Assembly: GCF_022568815.1 (NCBI RefSeq)
Contig: NZ_JAKZHX010000001.1
Span: 744,001 to 808,000, forward strand
Source: Undibacterium paludis
Lineage (GTDB): Bacteria > Pseudomonadota > Gammaproteobacteria > Burkholderiales > Burkholderiaceae_D
DNA length: 64,000 nucleotides
Direction: 5' to 3'
Position numbers and translations under genes: made by a program. Shown in pieces: positions 8,181 to 16,435 of the stretch. The notes below the pieces were generated by a model. It was not told the origin of the DNA. It searched no databases and saw nothing but the letters and a program-made list of their open reading frames with translations. The stretch's first letter is position 1; the number at the start of each line of letters is the position of its first letter.

Positions 8181-11100
8181 TAACTTGCAAGTTGGCTAGC
8201 GGGTTTACTTGCATAGGAAGAAAATATGGCCATTGTCCCGTCAGCATGCTCTTCTGAAAAAGATATCAGTCTATGGCCGCTGCGGTTATGTAGTTTGCGG
8301 CCTACGAGATATACGGGGAATACTTGATAATCGTTGACCCAAGTGTCCGAATGCAGCAAACCGATGATCTGAAAGTTGCCACCCAGATCGCGTAGGCCAC
8401 TCATAGCTTCTTTGATGAGTTCACGATTAGATAAGCTACTGAAGATACCATCGATGATGATCATGCGATTGGCTGCATTGCGCTCCTTCTTCGCTTTTGT
8501 GTGTCCCATGTCAAGCAGCCGACGCTCGATTTCAAACTCGGCCTGACGTACGATCCACATGAATTGCAGTGCAACTTTTTGACCGGTTGATAGACGCTCA
8601 GTCAACGCTTCTCGCCTACCACTCCAAATCGCCGCGTTGACGAATTCAACTGATGGATTCAAAAACACACGCTCTATAAGCGCACTTTTCAGGCTGGTTT
8701 TTATATTTCCCTCGTCCGAGCGGCTCACAATTCCACTTGCCGACGAACCAAATTGGCGAGCTACATGGTCTTTTAGGTCTGCCAAAATCTCCATGATCCG
8801 ATCATCTGGCACAATATCAGCTCGTACAAAGAAACGCCCCTTTGGGTAACGGGACATCACTTTTTCTAGCGTTGTCAGATTGTTCTGGGCATTGCCAATG
8901 AGTCGCGACAGCGCTTCGATACCAGTGTCATGGGCGGCAATCGCAGTTGCTTTGGTTTTCTCCGCATCTTCTTTATCACGCTCTATAGAATGCTGAAGAT
9001 TCGTAAACAACGTTGCCAATGCTTGTAGACGTGTCACGTCTGCTTGCGCAATTTCGGCTATTTCTAGAGAGTTCATCGCCGTTGCATCTCCTGCCGACTG
9101 ATCCTGGGCCTTTGCACAATAGGTCTCCTTTGCTGCTTCGAATAATTTTAGTGCTTCCGTCAGATTTTTTCGAGCTTGGTGATACTCGCGCGCCGTATTG
9201 TCGGCATTGATTCCCTGAAGCACTGTTTTCAGTTCAGTGACCGTTTCGAGCAAGGCGTAGTCGAAATCACGCGAACGCAGCTTATGGCTCACTTGTTCTA
9301 AAGGCTGATATAGCGGATGGGCTTCAACAGGAAAATTAATCTCAGGAAAATCGGTATGCGTCGCTTCGTTGGCCAGGCGCATTGAAGACGCTAGCAAGAC
9401 CAGCTCTACGGCAAGCTCATGAATTGCACGTGCGGCTCTTGCCAGCGCTGGTCTCTCGTCCTTGTCGATCGCTTCCAGCCTGCCATTCGCATTCTGCGCT
9501 TCCGTAACCAATTGTGAAAGCTTTGCCGCAATCTGTGTGCAACGAACTTCAATCTCGGCGTCTGAAACTCCCATATTATCGCGATAGATCTGGGCACGGT
9601 CAAAGTTGACCTGAAGTGCATCACGCACCTGGTTCTCATCTAGAGTACACCTTTTGACGGCTTCATCAAAGCCGCGCATGAACGCCTTACTTTCCTCGTC
9701 GCCATCCATCTCGACAGCTAAAGATAGTAACCTGATTTTTTCGTCTCCATGTTCTTCGTCGAAGCGGCGGCGCTGATTGGACATTTCTTCTAAGGCGAAT
9801 TCTAGCTCCTGTTCTTGCTCCAACAGGTCTTCCCATTGCGCCAGGGCTGTGGCAAGTTTTCCACAGATTTCTATAAACATTGCTCGCAGGTGGTTGTGAC
9901 TAGCCTCGCCTCCCAGCTTGAGGTAATCAATAGCATTAGCGCGCGCCAGTATATTTTCTGGCATAGCCCGGCGCTCTGCATTGTTTAGCCTAGGCTCAAG
10001 CTCTCCTTGCAAGCAGGCAGTTAACTCAACAGATTGCTCTTTTAATGCCACTAGTGCCGTATCTGCGCCGAACATAAGGTACTCTTTGGCCGCTTTTAGG
10101 ATTTCTAATGCACCTGTTGTTGTTTGAGGCTTAATTGTTTCTATATGACGCATCGCTTCAGAGGCTTCGTCACTGTAATTTTTGAACCGTACTCGTGCGT
10201 TTTGATTAACCGCATCGCGTGCTGTCTGCGCGAGCCGATACGTGTCACTGTCCGGATGGATACTTGAACTTTCCGCCTTGTGGCTAATGACTTGTCGCTC
10301 GCAATCATTCAATGCACCTGCCAGTCGCTGTTTCTCCGACTGCGCATAGGCCGGTTCCAGCAGAATACGGGCTTGGCGCGAATACGGGCCTGCAACATAG
10401 CCCGCCATATAGACATCGTGACCGAGCGTAATGCGCTCCATCAAAGCTGCTTTCAGTTCATCAGCGGCAATCAGTGGAATCGTGATGTCCAAGCTCGCCA
10501 AATACTGTGCAGCTCGCACCATCGCATCATGGGTGGAAAAGACAGGTGCAGGCAATAATCCAGACATGGCGCTGATAGCAGCTTGCTTCACCGCTGGCTC
10601 ATATTCCTCGTGCAAGAGCACATCGACGACCCGCTTACAAGGTATGTCAGCACGAATCAGTGCTTCCCAAGCCATGCCATAGTGACCATCGTCGACTACA
10701 CTGAGTTTGTTGATCGCATCAATTTCTCGCTGTATCTGCACTATTTCGCCATCCAGCGCCTGTATCGCCTTGAACAATTCGCTACGCCGCGTATCTGCAT
10801 TTGACAACCAATGATTCGGCGTCTGGTCGACATACAGACTCTCAAAGTTGTCGAGCGCTTCAACTTTTTCTAATAATCGAGCGGCACTTTGCTCTGCACC
10901 AACTTGGATATCACGCCATGCGCGCTCTTTCTCAATTGGGTTGTAGGTCATCGGATCGACCGTGCCGAACAGGTCACCAAACCTAGCAGCAGCACTTTGC
11001 AGTGCAGTTTTTTCAGCAATCTCGTTGAGCACTCTGTCTAAGTCTGCTCTGAGCTTCTCGCATGCTGCGCGTGCTGTGCGCAATTCCTTTTCTGGGTCAA

Positions 11101-13090
11101 CATCACTTGGATTTATGGCACCAAATACCTGCCGAAAGTGCACATAACCCACGTGCAGGCGATCGAAGTTGCTCTGTTTTTGTTCGATTTCAAATTTTTT
11201 CATTTGAAGCGACTCACGTTCCTTCGTCGCCAATTGCATTTCTTGAGCAAGCGTCTTTCTTTTGGTTCCAAGGTTTTTTTCTTGTTGCAGCAGATCGCTT
11301 TTATGCTTTTGCCGTTCGAAGTGTTCCCTATGGATACCGGCGCTCCCTTCCAGACCAGCCTGTTCGAGCAGCTCTATATACACAGTCCATTTGCCAGCTA
11401 GCTTGGTATGGCGCACTAGGTTGGAGTTGTTTTCCTGACGCAGTGCTTCCTGTCTATCGCATAACCAATTCTTCGCAGCGTTCGGTTCATTACGCAACGA
11501 CTCTGGCAGTAAACTGGCTTGCTTCTGAAATTCCTTCCAAGACGCTTGATTCTCCGTGCGCGAAGTCACCTGTTGGCGCAGAAATTTTTCTTCACGCTCC
11601 AAATTCTCTGCTTCACTCTTGATCACACTGATGCGTTGTTTGAGTTTATAGCTTGCGCGGTCAAGGCCCCGTAGCTCAATGGATGCCGGATTAGTATTTA
11701 ATTGATCTTCAGCAATATCAAAGGCCAATTCCAAGGCACCCGCAAGTCCATCGGTTACTGCAGAATCATGATTTTTTACCAATTCCAAAACCTGCAACGC
11801 CTCGTCACGAGGATAGCCTTTTCTGCTAACGCCACCACCCCTCCCGCCAGCTCTGAGATTTACACTATCACATTTAAAATCAATGACTTGCGAACTAGCA
11901 ATTATTGGGGAAATGCGCTTTCTTTCCGCAGCCTGATTCATCTTCCCGGTATCAACGTTGGCAATTTCTGCCAGCACATCCGCAAAAAGTAAGACTCTTC
12001 CGTCTGCCCCCAGGAACATGCCACGTATCACCTGCATCACGCGTGGATCTTGGTCTGGATCACGTACAAGACAATCAGGCGACTTGGGCACACCGGGCAG
12101 TACTCCTTTACTTGCTTGCCTGCCATATCGTTCTGCCAGTGCTACATCCTTACGAATACTTTCCAGGGTCTGTCTTGCAGTCTCTTGGGCCTCACTGGCT
12201 TTTTGACCAAGCACGAGCAACGGCTTTAAGTCATTGAGCTGTGCTTCTCGCTTTTTAAGAATATTGTCCTTCTTTAAAATTTCACTGTCAGTCTTAACGA
12301 TTTGGCTCAAACTAAGGTATAGAGTATCTTCGATTGACTGTTCCCCTTCCTCTGCCCAGGTGCTCAGAATATTGGTCAACAAGTCAGGGGCCACCACTGC
12401 GCGGAAGAATGCTTCAGCGTACGTTTCACCGCCCCGCGTCTTAAACGCAAAGAATTGCGCATTTTTATCGTCAGACCCCTCACATTGGTATTTCACGTTT
12501 CGTCGCAATACATCTGTAGAAATGTGGAGTGAAATAACATCCTCCCAATGCGCCTTGTTCGTATGCTTGTTCCATTGGCAGCCACGTAGCGATCTGGTTT
12601 TTTCAATAAATCGCGCATCTGGCACTAGCTTAACAATACCATCTTTCACTTCATAGCACGGCGAGTCTTCAAGCGCACCGCTGTAGCAATAGAAAATGGG
12701 AATTTCGTCTGCCTTGTCGTACAAAACTACCCCAACAACGTAAGTCTGTCCGGGAACGTTCAATGGATCTGTCTCAAGCAAGTCCGGTTCCACATACGCA
12801 TCATCACTAGTGTCTCTAAATTCGATTCTAGCGTGAGTGTAACCACGATCTTTCGGTGAGCATTTATCACGGATCTTCCCGAGCAGACGTTGGTCACGAC
12901 TGAGCAAATACAGGCTCAAATCGGCCATGGACGTCTTCCCACCGCCGTTGGTGAGATTGAGCAATGCCGACTTCGAGTCCAAGCGTAGTGTCACGGCATT
13001 AATCAAAGGGTGCCAGTCGGCTATGCGCCGGTTGGCATTCAACCCTTCGGTCAAGTAGTTGCAAATCTCGATGCGCGCGATTAGGCTCAT
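8180..13090 (-). CDS. jetC: JetC-like SMC ATPase of a Wadjet system, unusually large
   Basis: 1636 residues, much longer than the roughly 1100 typical of well-studied JetC proteins. The N-terminal head has a Walker A-like LTNGGGKTS (residues 46-54), in which the first Gly of GxxGxGK[ST] is replaced. Long charged, coiled-coil-prone segments occupy most of residues 280-1400. The C-terminal head has an ABC signature LSTGQ (1500-1504), a Walker B-like MIIIDGIF (D1547) and a histidine in IGLLHSD (about 1580). The residue after the Walker B aspartate is Gly, not the catalytic Glu found in most SMC-type ATPases. By family, JetC with JetA and JetB forms a loop-extruding complex that senses plasmid size. 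TAATG overlaps join it to jetB and jetD. Confidence 0.85.
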   Translation of the reverse strand: MSLIARIEICNYLTEGLNANRRIADWHPLINAVTLRLDSKSALLNLTNGGGKTSMADLSLYLLSRDQRLLGKIRDKCSPKDRGYTHARIEFRDTSDDAYVEPDLLETDPLNVPGQTYVVGVVLYDKADEIPIFYCYSGALEDSPCYEVKDGIVKLVPDARFIEKTRSLRGCQWNKHTNKAHWEDVISLHISTDVLRRNVKYQCEGSDDKNAQFFAFKTRGGETYAEAFFRAVVAPDLLTNILSTWAEEGEQSIEDTLYLSLSQIVKTDSEILKKDNILKKREAQLNDLKPLLVLGQKASEAQETARQTLESIRKDVALAERYGRQASKGVLPGVPKSPDCLVRDPDQDPRVMQVIRGMFLGADGRVLLFADVLAEIANVDTGKMNQAAERKRISPIIASSQVIDFKCDSVNLRAGGRGGGVSRKGYPRDEALQVLELVKNHDSAVTDGLAGALELAFDIAEDQLNTNPASIELRGLDRASYKLKQRISVIKSEAENLEREEKFLRQQVTSRTENQASWKEFQKQASLLPESLRNEPNAAKNWLCDRQEALRQENNSNLVRHTKLAGKWTVYIELLEQAGLEGSAGIHREHFERQKHKSDLLQQEKNLGTKRKTLAQEMQLATKERESLQMKKFEIEQKQSNFDRLHVGYVHFRQVFGAINPSDVDPEKELRTARAACEKLRADLDRVLNEIAEKTALQSAAARFGDLFGTVDPMTYNPIEKERAWRDIQVGAEQSAARLLEKVEALDNFESLYVDQTPNHWLSNADTRRSELFKAIQALDGEIVQIQREIDAINKLSVVDDGHYGMAWEALIRADIPCKRVVDVLLHEEYEPAVKQAAISAMSGLLPAPVFSTHDAMVRAAQYLASLDITIPLIAADELKAALMERITLGHDVYMAGYVAGPYSRQARILLEPAYAQSEKQRLAGALNDCERQVISHKAESSSIHPDSDTYRLAQTARDAVNQNARVRFKNYSDEASEAMRHIETIKPQTTTGALEILKAAKEYLMFGADTALVALKEQSVELTACLQGELEPRLNNAERRAMPENILARANAIDYLKLGGEASHNHLRAMFIEICGKLATALAQWEDLLEQEQELEFALEEMSNQRRRFDEEHGDEKIRLLSLAVEMDGDEESKAFMRGFDEAVKRCTLDENQVRDALQVNFDRAQIYRDNMGVSDAEIEVRCTQIAAKLSQLVTEAQNANGRLEAIDKDERPALARAARAIHELAVELVLLASSMRLANEATHTDFPEINFPVEAHPLYQPLEQVSHKLRSRDFDYALLETVTELKTVLQGINADNTAREYHQARKNLTEALKLFEAAKETYCAKAQDQSAGDATAMNSLEIAEIAQADVTRLQALATLFTNLQHSIERDKEDAEKTKATAIAAHDTGIEALSRLIGNAQNNLTTLEKVMSRYPKGRFFVRADIVPDDRIMEILADLKDHVARQFGSSASGIVSRSDEGNIKTSLKSALIERVFLNPSVEFVNAAIWSGRREALTERLSTGQKVALQFMWIVRQAEFEIERRLLDMGHTKAKKERNAANRMIIIDGIFSSLSNRELIKEAMSGLRDLGGNFQIIGLLHSDTWVNDYQVFPVYLVGRKLHNRSGHRLISFSEEHADGTMAIFSSYASKPASQLAS

Positions 13091-13884
13091 TACTCTTTCC
13101 GTTCGTTTGGATTATCAGTGGAGGTAGTCAACAATGGTTGGGCGATTTGCCCAAATACTGGCATTTGAGGTCCAAGGTCGACCATCAACGGTGCCAACAC
13201 TCGATCGTAGTTAGTCTTCATTTCGACAGCCGCTAGTAATGATTGCCGGTAGCTATGTTGCGCAATTTCTTCCAGCATACCCGCGTCGACCATCAAGTTC
13301 AAAAAACGCTGCACATAGCGCGGCAACTCCGATCCTTTCTCTGCACTTAAAACGCTATAGACTTCGCTGGTGCTGGCAAATTCGGGGTTTAGCTTACGCA
13401 CAAAGCCGTTGATATGAGAGCGTACAGCCTCTAACAATTGCTCCTTGGTGAAATTAGATTCAAGCCATTCATTACGTTCCTGCGGGCCGCGTCCTCTGGC
13501 GGAATAGATTAAATCCAAATGTAGAAGCCAGATCTGAGTAAACCAGATTTTGGCAACTGAATTTCTGGTCGAGCCGGTACCCATTGCATCAATAACTTTT
13601 GAGGTCTCCAGAAGCGGGCAAACTGCATTTGTCAGCCGCACAAGCATATAGGCTCGGGCACCCGGGGAAATGCCCTTGACGTCGAAGGCTGTCAACATGA
13701 CAAGCTCAAAGCCATATCCTGTCATCATCTCTTCGAGCAGACGCATTTCGTCTACTCCAGCATCCCTAAGAATTTCGGCAAAATCGCGTTCCTCTTTGTG
13801 AATTGGCCGTCGCTGCGAGCGCTCTTCAATCCGGCGATGCACCAGGAGGAAGGCGCTGATCTTGCCCATCTCATATGGTGTCAT
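13090..13884 (-). CDS. jetB: JetB-like (KITE-type) subunit of a Wadjet system
   Basis: 264 residues, predicted mostly helical with winged-helix character. Its position between the kleisin-like and SMC-like genes is that of JetB (MukE/MksE-like KITE protein). The ribosome-binding site AAGGAG lies just before a TAATG overlap with jetA, and a second TAATG joins it to jetC. Primary-sequence motifs are not strong; the call rests largely on size and gene order in a complete four-gene set. Known JetB proteins dimerise and bind the kleisin JetA. Confidence 0.72.
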   Translation of the reverse strand: MTPYEMGKISAFLLVHRRIEERSQRRPIHKEERDFAEILRDAGVDEMRLLEEMMTGYGFELVMLTAFDVKGISPGARAYMLVRLTNAVCPLLETSKVIDAMGTGSTRNSVAKIWFTQIWLLHLDLIYSARGRGPQERNEWLESNFTKEQLLEAVRSHINGFVRKLNPEFASTSEVYSVLSAEKGSELPRYVQRFLNLMVDAGMLEEIAQHSYRQSLLAAVEMKTNYDRVLAPLMVDLGPQMPVFGQIAQPLLTTSTDNPNERKE

Positions 13885-15263
13885 TATTTCTCCTTCGCTG
13901 TGGCAAGAGCAGCAGATTGGTCTGCCGAAATCGACAGGCCGCTAAACATTAAGTCCATCTCTGGTAAGGAGAATTTCGTCAGTTGCTCACGCATGGAGAG
14001 CGCCAGGTCAGGTAAATCCGTCCAGGATTCTATTGCATTCATTGCCGTGACAAGACAGGCAAAAGCTTCGTCATCGCCACGTCCCGCCAACCCGTCCGCA
14101 ATTGCTTCATCAAGCGCGAGCCCCCCGTTTAAGATCCTCGCTTCGATCGCCACACGATTCTCCTGAAGCCACCTAATGTATTCGTGCTCCAACGGTGGGA
14201 CGTAGTCGTTCATGTCAACCTGCTGTTCTTCTTGCTCAATCTGAACACGCTGTTTTATCGCACCCACAAAATCTGTACCGACGGGCGCTATACCTGAGAG
14301 ACGAGTTGGGCCAAGTGCGTCGAAAACTTGATTCAATCTGGCATCTGTCGGCGGGTTGGTGACCCATTTCTGCGCGTACGCTGCAAACGATGGAGCCTCG
14401 ACGGACGAGGAGATGCCACGCGACGTTTCGGCAGATAATTGGGATAGTTGTCGGGAATAGCGTACAATTCCGCGCGATAACTCACGCACACGTTCGCGCA
14501 CCAAACCGATCGGGACTTCGTCATCATCCAACTCGATGTCGGATCGAATGATCTCGTTGATTTTGTTGTCGGCGGAGCGTACCAATTCATTGGTACGTGT
14601 CATTATTGAAGTGTGTTCTTTTAGCTCATCTTGCACAGCACGCAAGGCACGTCCTCCTCGCTCCATCAAAGAAACGAGCGAACTATGCGCCACACGCAAT
14701 TGCTCGTTCATTTGGTCGAGGAATCCCAAAGCCGCCTTTAGCCGTCCACGCTCCAGCGCGACGATCAACTTGGTAACATCGCCTTCAATGTAGAGAATAT
14801 CTTGATGATCATCGTCAGAACTGGCCGCCATTCCAATAGCCATACGACCCATACGCGAAAGTCGGAATTCTGCAACATTGGATGCTTTGTCGGCCAGATT
14901 GGTGTCCTTCTCCGAGATAACATGCCCACTACCTTCCACACCTTGCAGCAAGAGTTTGAGTTCAGTTGGTCGCGATAGCACGTTCAGCACATATTCGATG
15001 TCCACCTCCTCCGCCCAAGGTAGCTCAGTACGTACCTGCTGCGAGATGAGAGCAAGCGGTGAATACTCGTCGCCGCTACGGCGGCCAAGCTCATGCAACC
15101 CTGCAAGACATGCTATTGCAAGTCCGACATATCGACCGTCGCCGTGACCGGTACGCGTGTCCTTTTGGTAAACAGGCGATTCAGCATAAGCGCGCCATGA
15201 ATCGTGCAAATCGATCAGCCTGGCGGACGTCTTTAATAAATGTGAAAGATCTGGAAGCGGCAT
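13884..15263 (-). CDS. jetA: JetA-like kleisin subunit of a Wadjet system
   Basis: 459 residues and the first gene of the operon. The N-terminal half has the winged-helix and helical pattern expected of MukF/MksF-like kleisins. The middle (about residues 190-290, with DELKEHTSIMTRTNELVRSA and IVRYSRQLSQLSAE) is helical with coiled-coil character, and the C-terminal part carries an acidic stretch. The call rests on order and co-occurrence with JetB, an SMC-like JetC and a clear JetD. No Shine-Dalgarno is obvious before the ATG, and a 35-bp dyad lies 64-98 bases upstream in the divergent region shared with the WYL regulator, so expression is probably controlled by it. Confidence 0.75.
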   Translation of the reverse strand: MPLPDLSHLLKTSARLIDLHDSWRAYAESPVYQKDTRTGHGDGRYVGLAIACLAGLHELGRRSGDEYSPLALISQQVRTELPWAEEVDIEYVLNVLSRPTELKLLLQGVEGSGHVISEKDTNLADKASNVAEFRLSRMGRMAIGMAASSDDDHQDILYIEGDVTKLIVALERGRLKAALGFLDQMNEQLRVAHSSLVSLMERGGRALRAVQDELKEHTSIMTRTNELVRSADNKINEIIRSDIELDDDEVPIGLVRERVRELSRGIVRYSRQLSQLSAETSRGISSSVEAPSFAAYAQKWVTNPPTDARLNQVFDALGPTRLSGIAPVGTDFVGAIKQRVQIEQEEQQVDMNDYVPPLEHEYIRWLQENRVAIEARILNGGLALDEAIADGLAGRGDDEAFACLVTAMNAIESWTDLPDLALSMREQLTKFSLPEMDLMFSGLSISADQSAALATAKEK

Positions 15264-15326
15264 AGCGAGATTCGTGAATCAGTCTTGGTAAATTTACCTT
15301 CAGCCCACAACTTGCAATTCATTTAA

Positions 15327-15361
15327 GTTGCATATTATTGCAAGATGCAATTATTTGCAAC
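15327..15361. promoter_or_regulatory. 35-bp dyad operator between jetA and the WYL regulator
   Basis: GTTGCATATTATTGCA (15327-15342), spacer AGA, then TGCAATTATTTGCAAC (15346-15361). The two arms are reverse complements at 14 of 16 positions. A further TTGCAA half-site is at 15312-15317. It lies in the only space between divergent jetA and the WYL gene, 44 bases before the latter's ATG, which is the expected place for an operator bound by a dimeric CapW/BrxR-type repressor. Confidence 0.75.
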
Positions 15362-15405
15362 ATGATTTAGAATGCGTTATTTTAAAGTTTCAAAAGGAGG
15401 AGCCC

Positions 15406-16248
15406 ATGCCGCGAACGTCAACCCAGGCTGATCAGCGGTTGCGGGACATCGAAATCCTTCTGCTGTGGGAAGGCCAAGTCGGAAACGCTCGCTTACGCGA
15501 GCTCTATGAAATTGGGCTAGGTGCTGCCAGCATACTGATCAAAGCATATCGTGAATCGTTTCCTGACTGTTGCCGATGGAATACGACTGAACGTCTATTT
15601 GAGGCCATCCCGAATACTGTGCGCCCAATATTGAGCACGGGCAACGTTGCGGATTATGCGGAGCTTCTACAGCGAGCACGTCAACAGGGAAGCGGCGTAA
15701 TTTTTGATGGCCGAATTGATCTAACTTGTGTCAGCGCGCATATTTTCTCAGCTCTACATCGAGCTTGCAGTCGAGGCACTTCAGTAGAAATTGTATATGC
15801 GTCTATGACGACACCCGAACCACATCCCAGAGAATTGTTTCCCCATAAAATGATTCAGGCGGGGCGGCGGTGGCATGTCCGTGGCCTGGACTTAAAGTCC
15901 ATGGAATATCGCGACTTTGCGCTCGGTCGGATCAAATCAGCCAAGTCAGGCAGCAGTAATCGACCAGCTGATGCGCCTTCTGACATTGCATGGGATACGG
16001 AAGTCTCGTTTGAAGTAATACCTCATCCACAACTAAGTGCAGCTCAGGCTAAGGTGATTCGAGACGAGTACATGGCAGGTGCCGATAATCGATTTATCCG
16101 CTGTCGTGCGTCTATGGTGCAATACGTAATACAGGACCTGCGCCTTGCCGTTAACATCGAATCTGAATTGCCACCGGCATTTCAACTAGCCTTGGTTCGC
16201 ACCAAGCCAATTGAGCAATGGCTCTTTTCTTCTAAAGTTGCAAATTAA
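15406..16248 (+). CDS. WYL-domain transcriptional regulator (CapW/BrxR-like)
   Basis: 280 residues from the ATG at 15406, which follows a strong AAAGGAGGAG; an upstream TTG frame would start inside the operator and is rejected. The N-terminal 60 residues fit a winged helix (RLRDIEILLLWEGQVGNARLRELY). The middle is a WYL domain (EIVYASMTTPEPHPRELFPHKMIQAGRRWHVRGLD) and the end is a WCX-like domain. Regulators of this build repress defence operons such as CBASS (CapW) and BREX (BrxR) and are thought to sense a nucleotide ligand through WYL. Placed divergently from jetA across a 35-bp dyad, it is the likely repressor of the Wadjet operon. Confidence 0.87.
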   Translation: MPRTSTQADQRLRDIEILLLWEGQVGNARLRELYEIGLGAASILIKAYRESFPDCCRWNTTERLFEAIPNTVRPILSTGNVADYAELLQRARQQGSGVIFDGRIDLTCVSAHIFSALHRACSRGTSVEIVYASMTTPEPHPRELFPHKMIQAGRRWHVRGLDLKSMEYRDFALGRIKSAKSGSSNRPADAPSDIAWDTEVSFEVIPHPQLSAAQAKVIRDEYMAGADNRFIRCRASMVQYVIQDLRLAVNIESELPPAFQLALVRTKPIEQWLFSSKVAN

Positions 16249-16353
16249 TAACGCTAAAAAAACAGAACTATGCACAATTTTTTGGCAAATACGCAACATC
16301 ATTGTTTGCCTAAAATTATCAGGGCTCGACTTAAGAATGCACATTCTGAAAGA

Positions 16354-16391
16354 GTGTGCCGAAATTAACCGTTGAAGTCGTTTCGGCACAC
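16354..16391. repeat. 11-bp perfect inverted repeat between the WYL gene and tniQ
   Basis: GTGTGCCGAAA (16354-16364) and TTTCGGCACAC (16381-16391) are exact reverse complements separated by 16 bases. They lie between the convergent WYL and tniQ genes, so the hairpin may be a two-way terminator. The TGTGCCGAAAT word also resembles TGTGCGAAAT near 22129. Confidence 0.55.
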
Positions 16392-16435
16392 GTAGTCACT
16401 TTTAAAAAAACAACTATCTAGACCGTAGAGAAAAT

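Noticed and set aside
11062..11622. 186-codon open frame on the plus strand inside jetC
   Set aside because: Antisense shadow of the continuous 1636-codon jetC frame; no ribosome-binding site or family resemblance.
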